64,000 bases of DNA from Lineus longissimus (taxonomy: Eukaryota > Nemertea > Pilidiophora > Heteronemertea > Lineidae), in the NCBI RefSeq assembly GCF_910592395.1, contig NC_088314.1:4590001-4654000 (forward strand), in the 5' to 3' direction. The notes under the pieces were generated by a model that saw nothing but the letters and a program-made list of their open reading frames with translations, ran no database searches and was not told where the DNA came from. A program made the translations under genes and the position numbers. Within the stretch, counting starts at the first letter, position 1; each line of letters starts with the position of its first letter. Of the stretch, positions 22,101 to 36,261 are shown in pieces.

Positions 22101-24440
22101 ATCTTGTGCTTAGCATCTTCCTCATTCTGACTGATACCCTTCCTGTTATCTAGACGCTGTAGAATCAATAATAAAGTACAGTAGTATTCAAGTTTCATCA
22201 CTGGCGTGAATTGATCAAATTTTCAGCAGGTATTAATATTATCTCAGTCCAGGTAGCTCGGGAGAACTGCGCATTGGAAATCAGAGATTTCATATTGTTA
22301 GTTATTTTCAATAATACACGACCAGGGAAGAGTTGATTGGTAAAAATGAGACATTATTCTCGCTGCTCTTCGTGGCATTCATGCCTACGGCGGACAAATC
22401 AAAATTTGATTGGTAACCATGGAAACACATTTCTTGTTTCCATTTTTGATCGGTTCTGGAATCATTGATTTTATTCCCATCTCCAAATGGGGATACCATT
22501 GGCTGTGAGACTGTGGGGTGATGTAATGTATTCAGAGGGTCTCTAGAACTACCTCAGTGGAAGGGGATGCCTTTGTGGAGGGGTGACAGCTGGGCAAGCT
22601 CTCTGACCTGCCCCTGCTCCCTTTAAAGATCCAGACGTACAACCTTCCATCAATGAAGAGTAATTCTAAGAGTGGCTAATCAGACAGTGGGTTACTGTCC
22701 GAATTAACTGATGTACACACAATCAGAAAACTGATACAAATATCACTCTTATGTCAAGCCCAGTGACCGTGTTGTGCTGATCAATATTGATATTGATTCT
22801 TAAACCATCACATGCCCATGTCACATTGTCAAATGGCTCATCAGGTTGGAGTGTAGAACCCACAACCTTGTGATTATGAACCTGGGCTCCTATCACTGTG
22901 CCACTGATTTCCTTTGATTTTGATGTTGTTCGGACTCATTTCCAGTGGGAATCAGTGATTTGAAATTAACAACCAAACAAAATAGACTGTCCCTCAACTA
23001 AAACCACAATTTGCCCTCCTAATTTAATTTACTGACCAGGTCACACAAATCCCTGTAGCAGCAGTATTATTTGCTAATGGAATAATGAGTGCGTTACTGT
23101 GAGAATTTTTGAATGTGTATGTTTCCTGATAGGCAACCATTACTATTCCTTGTGTTTCTATGGCAACCAGCCCTGATTCAGTAGAGCTCATCCTTGTGCA
23201 TTGGTTGGATTTGAACGTTGAGTGTCTGGTGCTGGAATTACATACGGGCTATGTAGATAGGGGGTCTTGGACAAAATGTGGGCGACGATAACGCGATTGG
23301 CGTAATGTCATTTCCGTATGCTTAAAATAAAGAAAGATACAGACCATAATGACATGACATGCCACATTGTTTCATATTCTCATTAGGTTTTAGTAAATAA
23401 GATGACTGTCAATATGATTATGTTGCCACCTGATTGGTTGAACTAAAAAGTTTGCATAGCAAACACCTGGACTGATATAGAGGTCACCGGCTTTGGTTAC
23501 AACTGCCTTGTTTACTCCAAAAGCAACTACCCTGTACTTCATCATCATGGTTTCTCGAAAAGCAACTGCCTCTGTTGGCTTCAAAAGTCTCTGTTGATGC
23601 TTCAAAAGTCACTGTTGATGCTTCAAATTCAAAATTCACTGTTGAAGTGGCTTCCAAGTCTGTAATACTCATTCTGAACCATCCGAGGTACTCCGTCCGT
23701 AACCTCACCACATGGTGTAACAGAGTCCGGGTCGGGGTGGGTTACTGAGAGTGCCTTGGGTAAATTCAAGCCCTGCACTCTCACACATCCTAGTCATGTG
23801 GTTGCAAATCTCAAGCCAACACAGAAAGATTTAAGCCACTAAGACGTATTAGGATGTGACAAAACTTGATAAGTATCGATCTATCAGACTGTCAGTTGTG
23901 GCCGATTGTAAGGCTGGAGGAGGAAGAAGACACTACAGATTTATATCTTGTCATCACAGTACAAAGTGTTACAAAGGTAACAAATGTATTGGGTAATCCC
24001 CAACAAAGATCAATATTCCATTTGCTAAAGAAGTTAAGTTCAGTGGTAGAGTCGATGATCAAGTCAAACAACGATGCGCTAGCTCCCCTATTGTGAGTGA
24101 ACCAAACCAGTTCATTGATCCCAAGAATCGCTTACAGAATTGCCGGCGTCATCTGGAGTTGGCTGTCTCCATTGGAATTGTTTCCAAAAAGCAGCGTTCT
24201 TCTGGTGTTATTGCAATTTACTTGTCAAATTCTCTACATGGAGTGTTTTGGATGATAACTGGCAGAATAGCGTTAGACTTAGTGGTGTCTTGGTGTGTGT
24301 AAGGTGAGATTGAATTATTATGTCATGTAAATGGCAAATTGCTGTGGCTCCAGAGTGGTGAAGAATGTATTGTATATTTTGCTTTGCAGATCAAGAAGAC
24401 CTAGTCATTCTCGAAATGACTTTGAACCACAGTACCTTTG
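19194..24440. other. About 5 kb without a supported gene
   Basis: No recognisable coding exon on either strand. A tRNA-like SINE remnant lies at 22849-22910, a short 21-bp repeat (CTTCAAAAGTCACTGTTGATG type) at about 23579-23650, and a weak hAT-like pair of ends near 20395 and 20570 (CAGTGATGGAT and ATCCATCATCGGCTG). The rest is AT-rich sequence with scattered short open frames of the size expected by chance. Confidence 0.4.
22849..22910 (-). mobile_element. tRNA-derived SINE remnant
   Basis: On the minus strand the block reads GTGGCACAGTGATAGGAGCC, resembling a pol III A box in a tRNA head, then TTCATAATCACAAGGTTGTGGG and a B-box-like GGTTCTACACT. Order and spacing match tRNA-derived SINE heads. 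The B box deviates from GGTTCRANNCC, so it is likely inactive. A decayed tRNA pseudogene is the alternative. Confidence 0.4.
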
Positions 24441-25435
24441 TTTCAGCTTTCTCCTTGCTGCTGATGCATCAACAACCCCACTCTCCATCTTGGCCCAGTT
24501 GATTCTTTGTATCAGCTTTCTCCTTGCTGCTGAAGCATCAACAACTCCACACTCCATCTTGGGCTAGTTGATTCATTGTTTCAGCTTCTTGCTTGCTGTT
24601 GAAGCATCATCAACTCCACACTCCATCTTGGGCCAGTTGATTCATCGTTTCAGCTTTCTGCTGGCTGCTGATGCATCAACAACCCCACTCTCCATCTTGG
24701 CCCACTTGATTCATTGTTTCAGCTTCTTGCTTGCTGCTGATGCATCAACAACTCCACTCTTCATCTTGGGCCAGTTGATTCATCGTTTCAGCTTTCTGCT
24801 TGCTGCTATGCATCAACAACCCCACTCTCCATCTTGGCCCAGTTGATTCATTGTTTCAGCTTCTTGCTTGCTGCTGATGCATCAACAACTCCACACTCCA
24901 TCTTGGGTTAGTTGATTCATTGTTTCAGCTTCTTGCTTGCTGCTGATGCATCAACAGCTCCACACTCCATCTTGGGCTAGTTGATTCATTGTTTCAGCTT
25001 CTTGCTTGCTGCTGATGCATCAACAACTCCACTGTCCATCTTGGTCCAGTTGATTCATTGTTTCAGCTTCTTGCTTGCTGCTGATGCATCAACAACTCCA
25101 CTGTCCATCTTGGTCTAGTTGATTCATTGTTTCAGCTTCTTGCTTGCTGCTGATGCATCAACAGCTCCACACTCCATCTTGGACTAGTTGATTCATTGTT
25201 TCAGCTTCTTGCTTGCTGCTGATGCATCAACAACTCCACACTCCATCTTGGGCTAGTTGATTCATTGTTTCAGCTTCTTGCTTGCTGCTGATGCATCAAC
25301 AACTCCACTATCCATCTTGGGTTAGTTGATACATTGTTTCAGCTTTCTGCTGGCTGCTGATGCATCAGCAACTCCACACTCCATCTTGGACCAGTTGATT
25401 CATCATTTCAGCTTTCTGCTGGCTGCTGATACCTG
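24441..25435. repeat. 69-bp minisatellite, ~14 units
   Basis: Units start about every 69 bp with TTTCAGCTT (24441, 24510, 24579, 24648, 24717, 24786, then 24854 after a 1-bp deletion, and on to 25406). The consensus continues with CTTGCTGCTGATGCATCAAC and CTCCACACTCCATCTTGG. Divergence is low in the middle and higher at the edges. The period equals 23 codons, but most units contain an in-frame TAG where others have CAG, and the minus strand also has stops, so it is not coding. Confidence 0.95.
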
Positions 25436-28400
25436 AACCTACAAACAGGAGCTTTAAAAAAAGTGCCATTAGTCACGAACTTACCGCATAATGTCACAAT
25501 CAGATGAATGAGGCATCAGAATGACAACCACTCATGAATAATTGCCACCTTGCATGCTGTCAGTTAGCATCAACATCATCATCTCATGCATGTCATGGGT
25601 CAGCGCCATATTCCAAGCCAGAGGAAATGAAGGAAAAACATTACTCTATGATTTATTGATTATCCGATCTCGTCTCTGATGATGTATATGGTAATTTTTG
25701 TCCAGTGGTGTGTTTCGTTATCAATTTGAAATGCGCTGAGTGGTGAAATATTGCTTTTGGTCAGATAGGTTAAGGTTAGGAATAGTGTTCTTTGGTGTTC
25801 AGCATGACTTTGGAATGGCTAGGCCAAGGTCATTTCGCCCTTGAGCACCATTTTTTGAATGTGAGCATTTTTGACCTACTTCCTGGGCACTGGGTGGCCA
25901 TTTTTGAAAGCCTTATTTTGTTCGTATCTCATGAACGCTAATATATATGAGCCAGAATCGTGAAATTTTTACTGTGGATACTTCTGATGAGACATAAACG
26001 AGGAGCCAAGAAGCGATTGCCTTTGTGATGGAATTGCTTAATAGTCTTTCCGTAGCGTACCTTCGCTGTTCTGGTTGAAGTAAAATGTTAGTCCTCCCAC
26101 ACTTTGGATGAATGTCCAACACCAAATGTCATGATCCCTCCATGTACAACCATGTAGGCGTTGGTTATCCTGGCGTTCCTTGTGACCGTCTGCCATGGTG
26201 TAATCATCGATTGAACAGCATCTGTCAGGGTAGCACGCAAATAATCAGTGGGTGAAAGTAATTAGGGAATGTTCCCTGTGGACCTTCTGGAAGTGCTATT
26301 ATAAGATATAGGCAGCGTAGCATCTTCACAGGTGTGACATGGTTCCTTTGGGAGCACTTGGTGTGGCGACTGATAGCATACCAACTGTGTTGTTGCTGGT
26401 GTTGCGTCAAGAAATGAATCGGCTGCAATTCAGACACCGGCTAACATCGAATTCAATTCTCACATTAAATTCATTTTGGGATTTCCTGATCAAAGCCGGT
26501 ATTTCCCCGACTCGAGATCATCTGTTTCCAAGTGCCATCTTTTTTTAGACCCTACAAACCCTACTTTCAAAATGAGGGCTGTTCTGCCGAGTAGGTGATG
26601 AGAAACTGCTGGAAGTTTGCTCCTTGGAAGAAGTGTCTCGTTGTTTCATACCTGCTCATTATGATTGCACTTTGCTGTTTCTGAAGGTGAAAGCTGCTTG
26701 CTGATTAAAGCTTTGAACAAGTAAAAAGTTCCTTTGGGTGGAAACAGTTGTTGAAAAGTATAGAATTCTTTAGATCATTTGGTGCATCAAGGTTCAAGGA
26801 GTCTACGTGATCTTTCCAACTCTTGGATACCTTGAAAAGTAAACTCTTATGGATGAAAACATGTATTGTATTGGCAGGCTGCATTCTGTTTTCAACTGAT
26901 GATAGCTATTGTGGCCATTTTGTTATTTAAGTCGCGGGCCTTGCTTCTACATTTTGAGGCAACTGGTCACAAATCATACCCGCCAAATGAAATTTTGAAG
27001 TTTCACACTCTTATGATAGTCTATGAATGTTTACCCATAATACATACAGAGTGGGGGCGCTCTCTCAGCGTGATAGGAACCAGAGGTAGTTTATGGCCTT
27101 GTGCAGTCTCACACAGGTTGAAGGACTGAACAATCTCGGTTACCTTACAGATTTGCGAGTCAGAGGATCTAAACGAGAGCATCTTCGATTACCTGTTGAA
27201 TTTGAAGCTGTTGTTTGCCTCTACCATTCTTTTCTACTATAGACTAGACTGGCAGTGGCTGCTTGACTGGTGCATTGTGCATTGTGCATTGTGCATTGTG
27301 CATCTACCAACTCGTACTACTTCTAACATTCCTTCAGTATCCCACCTTCTGCTGTAACCAACACTGAATGCTGAATATATTAGGTAGACTCAAAGATGAT
27401 GAATGATTCCCATGCTTCTTCCTTTGATGAATCTCCCTTCAAGGGAAAAATATAGATGTTATGTTTTTTGAAGAGAAAATAAAGGACTGTAGTTTAGGCA
27501 AGGACTTTTAAAAAGCACTTTCGTAGAGAACAGTGAGTGGCGCTGACAATGGAAAGATGCTATCCAAATCAGGACCCACTTGCAGGCAATCGACCACTGT
27601 TTCACACACATTTGACTAGATCTTGATGGTTCTATAGCCCTGCATCGATACTTAACTGAAAATATCAGTCAACCAAGATTCTTGTAGCTATACCTTGTGC
27701 CTCAATCTTTTAGCACTCATCAAATCTTCGCAGCCAGCCTTTCATTCTGAAGACAAAACTTATGCTCATTAGTAGAACCTGGTATTGACTGATGAGCACT
27801 GCTTGTCTATCACTGGCTTCCCCAGGCTGTGGTGGATAGTTAGCAAAGCCTAGCCGTGTTTTTCTTATGGTCTCAAACTTTCATACTCGAAAACGTTAGG
27901 CCCTATGATCGAATTTTCCGCGTCTTGCTCAAAGTAATTGCTTTAAACCACAGTGTGTTAAGTCAGTGTGGATATGACATGATCTAGTACGTGTAAAAGA
28001 GCCAGGTATTAACTTGCTACTGTTACTCTCTTGCCTCCAACCTTTCAGAAATATCCCTTAGTCTTCTGTTTCCAACAAATTCCCTGAAGGCTCCCGCACT
28101 TGTTGGTTGCAGAGAAGACTTCAACAGAACAATCAAACACTACTGGCCTTCCGCTTACCTGGATCCTTACATACACGCCTTGCGGATGATTGCACCTTCT
28201 TTCCGTTTCATACCACACACTAGTCATATGTGTATGAGAGAACAATTTCTTATGCACTTTCTCATACCCCTTGTTCCTTTCCATCTTTGTAGGATACATA
28301 CCGGGTACCTATCATCTCCACTGTGTACAGAACAGCACTGTAAAGAAACTGTACATCAAATACATTAAAACGGTAAGTAAATCTTCTTCAGTTTAGTTGA

Positions 28401-31400
28401 ACTTTCAACTTATTCACACAGTCTCTTCAAAATGAATTCTTGTGTTCATTAACTAAGGAACAACCACATTGAATGTTTCAGTGATATCTTGAAGCTTCTC
28501 TACAAAAAAGCCAAAATCTCAAAATTGTGGCAACCTTCATTCTCAAATATATCAAATATTTTTTAAATGTTGATTACTTAGACCAACAATAAATTTTAAA
28601 ACTATTTATTCTTGCTTTGACGAATCAACAGTATTTCTAAGACTGCCGCTGACTGGTAAGACTTTTGAAACAACTGCAATAAAGAATTTTCTCCTTTGGA
28701 TGTTAAAAATGATACCCAACTTGTTGATCTGTTGTTCTCCCTTCATATTGTAGAATAGCATCCAGGGGTGTTATATCTCCCCATTCCACCTACTGACATT
28801 GAACTAGATAAAGCGGCTTGCCTTGCTTGCACTTGGGTTTCCAGGTGCCTCTTGATATCAATACCATTTAATGTTATTTCAGATCAAGAAACATGATGTT
28901 CTATTACTTTCACTACTTGCTGTTTCACTTTTAGTTTGTGCTGTCTTACTGCACAACAGAGCGAGTACATCAAACTGGTAGACAAGCCATAAACAACTGT
29001 TGATGCTATCCTCTTCTTCACAGTCCAAGAAGTACATCTGAATATGCAGAAGAAGAAGAGGAAGAGTTGCATGAGGTTGTAGAATTGGGCTAGGATGGCT
29101 AATCCTCCCCTCCCCATCATCACTGATATTGTGATAACCTACCTGCCCCAAAACTTCCCAACTTGCCAACTTGCACGTACTGACCGTAATGGTGGTTCAT
29201 CCTTTGTGATCAGTACATTCGTGCATGTCATGGTATTCTAATCGCGTTTATAATTTCAGCTAAGATTTTGAAAGTGCAAAGGTCTCAATGGGCATCACAC
29301 ATCCTTACTTATTCATCATATTCCTCTCCATAAAACAAGCCAGAACTTGCCAATCCAAAGATATTTTGCTCATCTCTATGATGAAAAACAATCCCTCCAA
29401 AGAACAGCTAATGAATGTTCCATCATATTCATATAGCGAGTAATTTCCTGAATCAGAGCTGCTCAGAAATCTTTTATGTTTATTACACTGGTGAAGGGTT
29501 ATCTTTGAAGAATATCTCGAGATGTCTAGGACATCCATTAGACTGCATGGAGACAGACTGTGGGCTGAAAGGCCAAAAGCAGCTCGGCATGTAAGCGACT
29601 TCTAGTAAGGGTATGGTCCAGATCAGGGAAATGATTGGACATCATTTTCGCCTAGAGACAGTCCGAGAGCTGCATCTGCACGAGTGACTGATTTAGATCA
29701 GGCGATTGACTGTCTTGACCTCCTTGTCATCATTGGCTGAATGTAAGACCAATGGCTGCAGATTCAGATCAGGCAATTGGTTTTCTCTTTACTCTTTATT
29801 ATCATGGAGGTTCAGTGACAGACTTTCTTGCTGTTTCCAGCATTATTGGATGAAAGTAACAACAATGTTTCTATTGCTCTATCAGTTTCATTTCAGTAAC
29901 CCAGAGGCACAACCAAAGAAACGTACTTGGAAAATATGCTGGTGTCACCTCTCTCTTGATCTTCAAAAGTGTTGCAGACTCTTGACTTGAAAGTTAGACA
30001 GCATTGTAAGCTGTTGCTATACTGAGTAATATCCAGTGTCCAAGGACTGAATCTACGGTTCTGGATCCATCAAGATTGTGGATGTTTTCCATGTAACCAA
30101 GACTTCAAAGATGGCCATTATCTCTGCCATCATGTCCAGCAGTTCCCCACGTGACTTTGATGCTCTCCTGATTGCAAGTGATTGGCCAGGTTTCTTGGGA
30201 ATGGCTAGATCTCATCAGTGTGCCACATTCTTTCATTAGCGGCAAGGCTTCTTTGCGATCCGCAATCATCCCGGCTATCATTGCTTTTATGGCCTGTGGT
30301 TGATCCGTGGACATACGTGAACGCCCACCACAATCTTAGGCGATCACTTTTAAACATGAGCTGGCCATAGATGAGTTCCAATGGCAGTTTCAAACACTGT
30401 TTGTGTCATCCCTTTTTAAATGAGGCCGAGCTCAACCACGGCAGTATTGCGTGATGACAAATATTGTGTGAATTATTGGTAATTTTGATGGATAATGGTC
30501 TGTGCTTGTATACAGAGGATAAAACCAACTATGTCAATCTGTTCATATTCCGAGCTGACTTTGGTTGGACTGACTATGTGTATATTATCTGTTATAATCA
30601 TTGAAGTGTTAGGTATTTGATGCTTCCAACAGGATGGCATTTTATCCTTGATATTGTGAGTGGTGTCTGCGCACAGAGATGGGTATGGTGTAAGATGAAA
30701 ATATGCCTCGAACTTTGATTTGGTGATGGTACCAAATCCTTTTTGACATTTGGAATCCATATTCTCCTTTCTTGTCATGGAATAAGCGTGAGAAAGTAAC
30801 AGACAAAGTCCTTGAGGCAGGCAGAGGAAGACCCATCTTCCATATCTCAGGTTATTGCTGGAAAGCTCTCAAGACCATTTTGAAGTTCCTCCAGGATGGT
30901 TATGTGGCTCCATATGAATGGCATGGAGTGGTACCAGGGCTGCAGATGTATCGTGAGAGGATTGCAAATAGGTATTCTGCTTGAGGCTCTATTCTGAAGG
31001 GCCTGAACTTCTTACTGTGGGTCTGTTGTGGTTGCTTGGGGAAGTTTGCATTGGTTGCCAGTAGGTGGTATAACTGTACGGTTCTTGTAGTACCGTACAC
31101 ATATTCATCACGAACAGGAAGAAACTTGGTAATGTTGTTTGCATGTCAAGCAATGTATGTCGAGATGGTATTCTCAAAGCTAGCAGGCCATCAGGTTGGT
31201 TATACTAATCTCTAATTACAACAACTTAAGTGTTCTAGCGCTCTAGAAGCTCCTTGAAAGTCTATCTGGAATGAGTAAGAGGTGAGCCCCACACCTTCAT
31301 CTAAGGCATGCATCCATCTTCACCTCAATGTACTTCAGTATCCCCAGTGATGCTGCAATAACAAAACTAGTTTTAATTGATGTTATGAATTATGAACTAA

Positions 31401-32585
31401 GCTCAAGTATGCCTTCTGATCATGTATAGAGCATTTGTTGTCGGTCAAAATTCAAAATAAATTGAAATTCAACTGATGTCTGGGTTTCTGGGTTGATGTT
31501 TATATCCTCTCCAAGGAATGCACTGTCAGTCTGAAGTGTCAACTACAGCCCTGGGCGCTCCCTTTGTGTCCATTTGTGCTTTTGTGCTTCTCGGTACCTG
31601 GTGAAAATATCCAAGGAATTCTGGTATGCTCAGTAGGAGGCTTTGTTGTCGGCTTTACTTATTTGTCTCTGTCTCACTAGTTTTGTTATCTACCTTGTAA
31701 AAGTACATGTCTGGATGTTTGTTTTCCACAGTATTTCTTCTCAACCAAATTGAAACGTTACTTGTACTTTATAGAAATCTAAGTAACTGTATGGTGGTTT
31801 GTTTTTGTGTTACTTGGTGTGCAGCGTCAACTACTTGTAAGTTCCGTTGCGGCTTTTTGTCTGATACTCAGTGTTGTCCAGAGATCTTTTTCTGCGGTGA
31901 TTCTTTGTCTTAGCAAGTTCTAAATCGTACTGTTTGTCTCGTAGTCCATCATCATCCAAATCCTAAGTTCACTGTAAACTATAAAACATTTGCTTACATA
32001 TCATGCAGTGGTTAGCTCTCTTTGCTGGATGTCAACTCCTTATACAACAACAGATATATTTCAACAGTTCCTGTGTGGTACATTGCCCTTGGTGGGTTCA
32101 ATCCAGTACCATAACTTATCTGTGAAATTCCATGATGTCTGTAGAACACAGATATTACTCTCATCTGCTTGACGACGCAAGAACTTGGCAACGTTTCTTC
32201 GTTAGTGCAGGCCCAGTATGCAGAATGCTGGAGGGAAACAAAGGATCGTAGGCACTAGAGAAGAGTGTGTGGGTGTTCTCCTTTACATGGAACTCCTTCC
32301 CAGCTAGCAGGCCTGGATGGCAGTGCTATTGATCACTTCATCAGCATACCTTATATGGTTACAATGAAGATGCTGTCAAAACATAGGTTCCCATAGGAAT
32401 ACTGCTGTATTCCAATTTCACTCTTTTTATGTGACAGTTGCTAGGCCTTGTATTTCCTTACATATCAGCAATTTGTCTTTGAATATCTTTGTTTGCTGCT
32501 AACTTAAGAAAGTCAAAACTTGAATGATAAGTTTTTGTATACCAGGAAGTGATAGATCACGGTGCCAAAGGTTGGCAAATTTGCT
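25436..32585. other. About 7 kb without a supported gene
   Basis: No exon with convincing homology on either strand. A TGCATTG heptamer repeat lies at 27271-27303. The open frame at 30772-30984 looks somewhat protein-like (ISGYCWKALKTILKFLQDGY), but it has no recognised family and is of chance length. Confidence 0.4.
27271..27305. repeat. Heptanucleotide microsatellite (TGCATTG)n
   Basis: Just under five perfect copies of TGCATTG in a row. Confidence 0.95.
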
Positions 32586-32840
32586 GATTCCTGCTTCGTT
32601 GTCGTCTTGGAAGGAGTCTGCTGAAGATCAGGATTCTTGAAATGAATCTGCTCAAGATCAGGATTACTGCTTTCATGTCTGCTTGCAAGAAACCTGCTGA
32701 AGATCAAGATTCCTGCTTCGTTGTCTTCTTAAAAGGAACCTGCTGAAGATCAGGATTCCTGCTTCAGTATCTCCTTGAAAGGAACCTGAGCAGATCAAAG
32801 ATGTGTGCTTCATTGTCTGCCCGAAAGGAGCTTGCTGAAC
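32586..32840. repeat. ~46-bp degenerate minisatellite
   Basis: The motif CTGCTGAAGATCA.GATTCCTGCTTC recurs near 32618, 32648, 32694, 32740 and 32786, with spacing mostly 46 bp and one 30-bp unit. Units differ by several substitutions. Confidence 0.75.
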
Positions 32841-35800
32841 AAGGAACTGCTCAACCATAATGGTGCTGACTAAAAACCTCAGGTGTATGCCTGCATTGAA
32901 CAAATCATTATCATCATCATCAGCATTGAACCATTGGGTAGCCTACCGTCTGTAGGTTTGCTGTTTTTGGCATCATTCACTTATCAGAGAAATAAGATGG
33001 TTGTGATTGAAGGTGATGGCAAAATATAATGACATGACACTTGTGATATGATTTATTCCTTCAACAAGTGTTTATTGGGTAGGTGTACACAACACACTCT
33101 AGCTTCTTCAACCTTTGCCCCAACCTTGGTTTATCAGTCCTGCTTATTTACATCTGCAGGTATGATCTACCACTACTCTAGTCAGCAGCTCCAGAGTCCT
33201 TACAGCATTAATATTCAGCCATGAGGAGGAAAGGTTGCGTAGTTTCATCTATAATTCATATTTATCACATGTTGACTTTGTTGCACTTTTGAACATATCA
33301 TATCTTTATCAGCCAGTTACGATACTGTCAGCCAGTGAGAAAAGCTCTGCGTCTCTTTGCTGACGTGTTTTTCACTGGACTCTTATCAGCGCTGTGCATA
33401 ACTGACATAAGTCACTTGTTAAGATGAAGGGTCAGACTTACCTCAGGCAGGTCAAATCAGTTGAAGCTGTTTGGACTGGTTTCGATACACAATCAATGAG
33501 AAATCGATAATAGGTAAATACTGCATCAGATAATCAAGTCATTGTAAATGTATTGTTCACATCAAATTGCCTAATTGATTAATCGATGGTGATTATGTTC
33601 CTCAGTGCATTATTGAAGATTGGTATTGTCAGCACCCGCCATGGTGTATTCTCATATCTGATATCGGACATCAAGTGTCTGGTTGAGATTGCGTTGCTTT
33701 GGACCTCATAAACGCCTGATTTAGTTTGCTCCACTCAATAGCTAACGCCTTGTTCATCAAGTTCCCTTTGTTTGCTCACAAGAGTTTATGGCATGCGACA
33801 CAGAAAGATAATTTTGTCCCAGTTTAAACCGCTAGGCCATCGGGATTGATAGGTACCCATTTAGGTGGGAATTTTGGACCTGTAAGACAGGATGGAGTTC
33901 CCAAAAAGAATTCTGTTTGCCGCAACTGAACTTCCAGCTAAGCCATTGTACTCCAACGGTGTCTTTTGCACTATATTAGTCCTGCAAGAAATCAATTTTC
34001 CCCGCACAGCCCATGGTGTTTTGCTAAGAGAGTGGTTGCCAGATTGCGGAGCCAATCAGTCATACAGCTTGCCTGACATCCAATAAATTTGATTTTTATT
34101 TCTTGCTTATCAGAGGCTGTCGATTGAGCTGTGTGGAATGTTCAAGTTTCTATTGAGTAGCAAATGTGAGGTTGTGGCAGCCAATGTGTTTTGTTGAGAT
34201 GAATTCATAACTTCAGCTCTTGACTCGTGATATTTTTTATGATTTAAGATCTAAATGGAGATAATTTAGACATCTCATTGGTCGGAATGTCACGTGTCAC
34301 ATGTCACTTCAGTGTGGTCATGGTCATTCTTCATCTTGTAGTGGTACATTCAAATAAGTGAAATCCTTATTTGCCCACTCTGACTATCCTCCCCGTTCCG
34401 TATTATTCACACCATAAAGAAGCAATCCCTTCCTTCAAGCCAAGAATTCCAGTACGCTGAGACTTTGCCAGATTTGCATATGTGTGATGCAATTTATTTG
34501 GCCAGAACAGTCAACACGGTTCTGCCAAAGCAAACGGAGAACTCGTCTAATAATGGAATAATGGAAAGGGAATGAGATCAAGCAAATCGTGACTGTGTTC
34601 CCATTGCCTACAGGACAAATCGCAGATTGGTTGCAGAATTGCTTTTATTTTCAGATTGTTTGCTCATCTTGTGCGAGCTGATGACATCCGTGTTGGTTGC
34701 TATGTTTGCACTTTTCAGATTTTTTTGGCCGTGCAACATTTCTCTGGTCTTTTAACCATAAGTTAACAGTGTTGAAAAATCGATATGAGAATAAGATGGC
34801 TTGTAAGATTTTGATATTTGCATTTCTCAGAGATTTAGCATGCAAATTGTCAGGTTCACAGCAACAGCTGTTTATCACAATTGTCACTTTGCGATAATGG
34901 ATTGCAGTAGCAGTTATCGTCAGCTGTAACAAGTGTTTGATCTGCTCTCGTTCTTAAGATGTCAAACAACATTTTGGGAATTCCAAATATTTCCCCCAAG
35001 ATTTCTTGAAAAGGGCAAGGTCTTATCAGAATTATGGACCTTGCGGCAAGATGAACTGGAACGACACACCCTGACCTCCCAACGAAAATGGCCCATGCTG
35101 TTGATCTGTTCGGCTTTGTTGGTTGATTTTTTCGAAATGGATACAATAAGGAAGCCCAGTCCTGATTGCCAAGCCACCCCAATACTCGCTTATGACTCAG
35201 ATGATATTCTATGCATGGATTCAATTCAGACTCAAAATATTTAATCTTTCTCGAATCAGATTTATTCATTATTTTAGCTAGTTGTACCATGATTAATTCC
35301 TCCTCTGCGCCAGCTACCAAACGCATTAAAAACATTAATGAATAGGCGTTCTGGTGTAGTGGCTGTCTGCTCCTATGCTAGCTAGTTATCACCGGGTAGT
35401 CATGGAGACTGAGAAGTCTATAGGGGTAATGTATATAAGTTGAGTTGCATTGGCGTTCCAAGCCAAGCTATATACATGCATGCTCTTTCTATCTTTACAA
35501 AGAATCCCTTCGCTGCGTACTTCTTCGTTTAGTTTGTCGATGTGATGTTCATTCCAAGATGGAATTAAAACACTTGTTTCTCCAGCATATCAAATCCACC
35601 TTGTCCATATCTGTCATTTTGTCTTTCATTTGCAGTTTTGTTGGCAGTCTAAATACCCAGTAAGTGCTTATCAATTGCTTGTCAATCTCGGGATCTTATT
35701 TCAACTGATATATCAGCTTTTAGGTCATCCTGAGATCGCTTCCCCTCACAGCTGACCATTGGCACAGTCTTGTAGTCCTATATGACAGACTTGTCGCAAA

Positions 35801-36261
35801 GTTGCTACATCAGCTTCTGATCATGTTTGTTTTCAAAGTTGGTTGGTCATTTTTGGGACTTTTACCTTCAGAAGAGTAACTGCTATCATGGACAATCCCC
35901 TTCTATCACTGGGTGTATAGGTTGAGTATCATATGGAACTCCTTCACATTGACGTAACATCTTGACACGAAACCTTGATGTCATTTTTTTCCAAAGGCAT
36001 TTTGCCACTTTCTTGCTTCATCTACATAAGGCTTCCGTTCTCCTTTTTCCATCAATAAAGAAATAATATCAATGTTCCCAACTAATAGATGGTAAATTTT
36101 GATCTATTCTTGTTTGCCCATAACCCATAATCACAGAAATCCCATGAGCTTTCCATTCATGGGTTTCTATAGCAACTGACAGATTCTCCAGCTAGGGTAT
36201 TTCTCCTGAGTGTCAACATTAGTCTTGCTGGTTGGTGTGGTGAAGTGGTTGGATACCTTCT
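32841..36261. other. About 3.4 kb without a supported gene
   Basis: No array, element or exon with recognisable homology. The longest open frame of the window (34856-35335, minus strand, 159 codons) lies here but fits chance expectation for the base composition and overlaps another open frame on the plus strand. Confidence 0.4.

Noticed and set aside
24568-24846. Repeat-protein gene in the 69-bp array
   Set aside because: In-frame TAG codons recur in most units, and no start, splice or promoter context exists.
24441-25435. CRISPR-like regular array
   Set aside because: Units are directly tandem without unique spacers, and the genome is eukaryotic; it is a minisatellite.
34856-35335. Longest open frame of the window, 159 codons on the minus strand
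   Set aside because: At this base composition, frames of this length are expected by chance in 64 kb. No domain is recognised, and a 103-codon plus-strand frame overlaps it.
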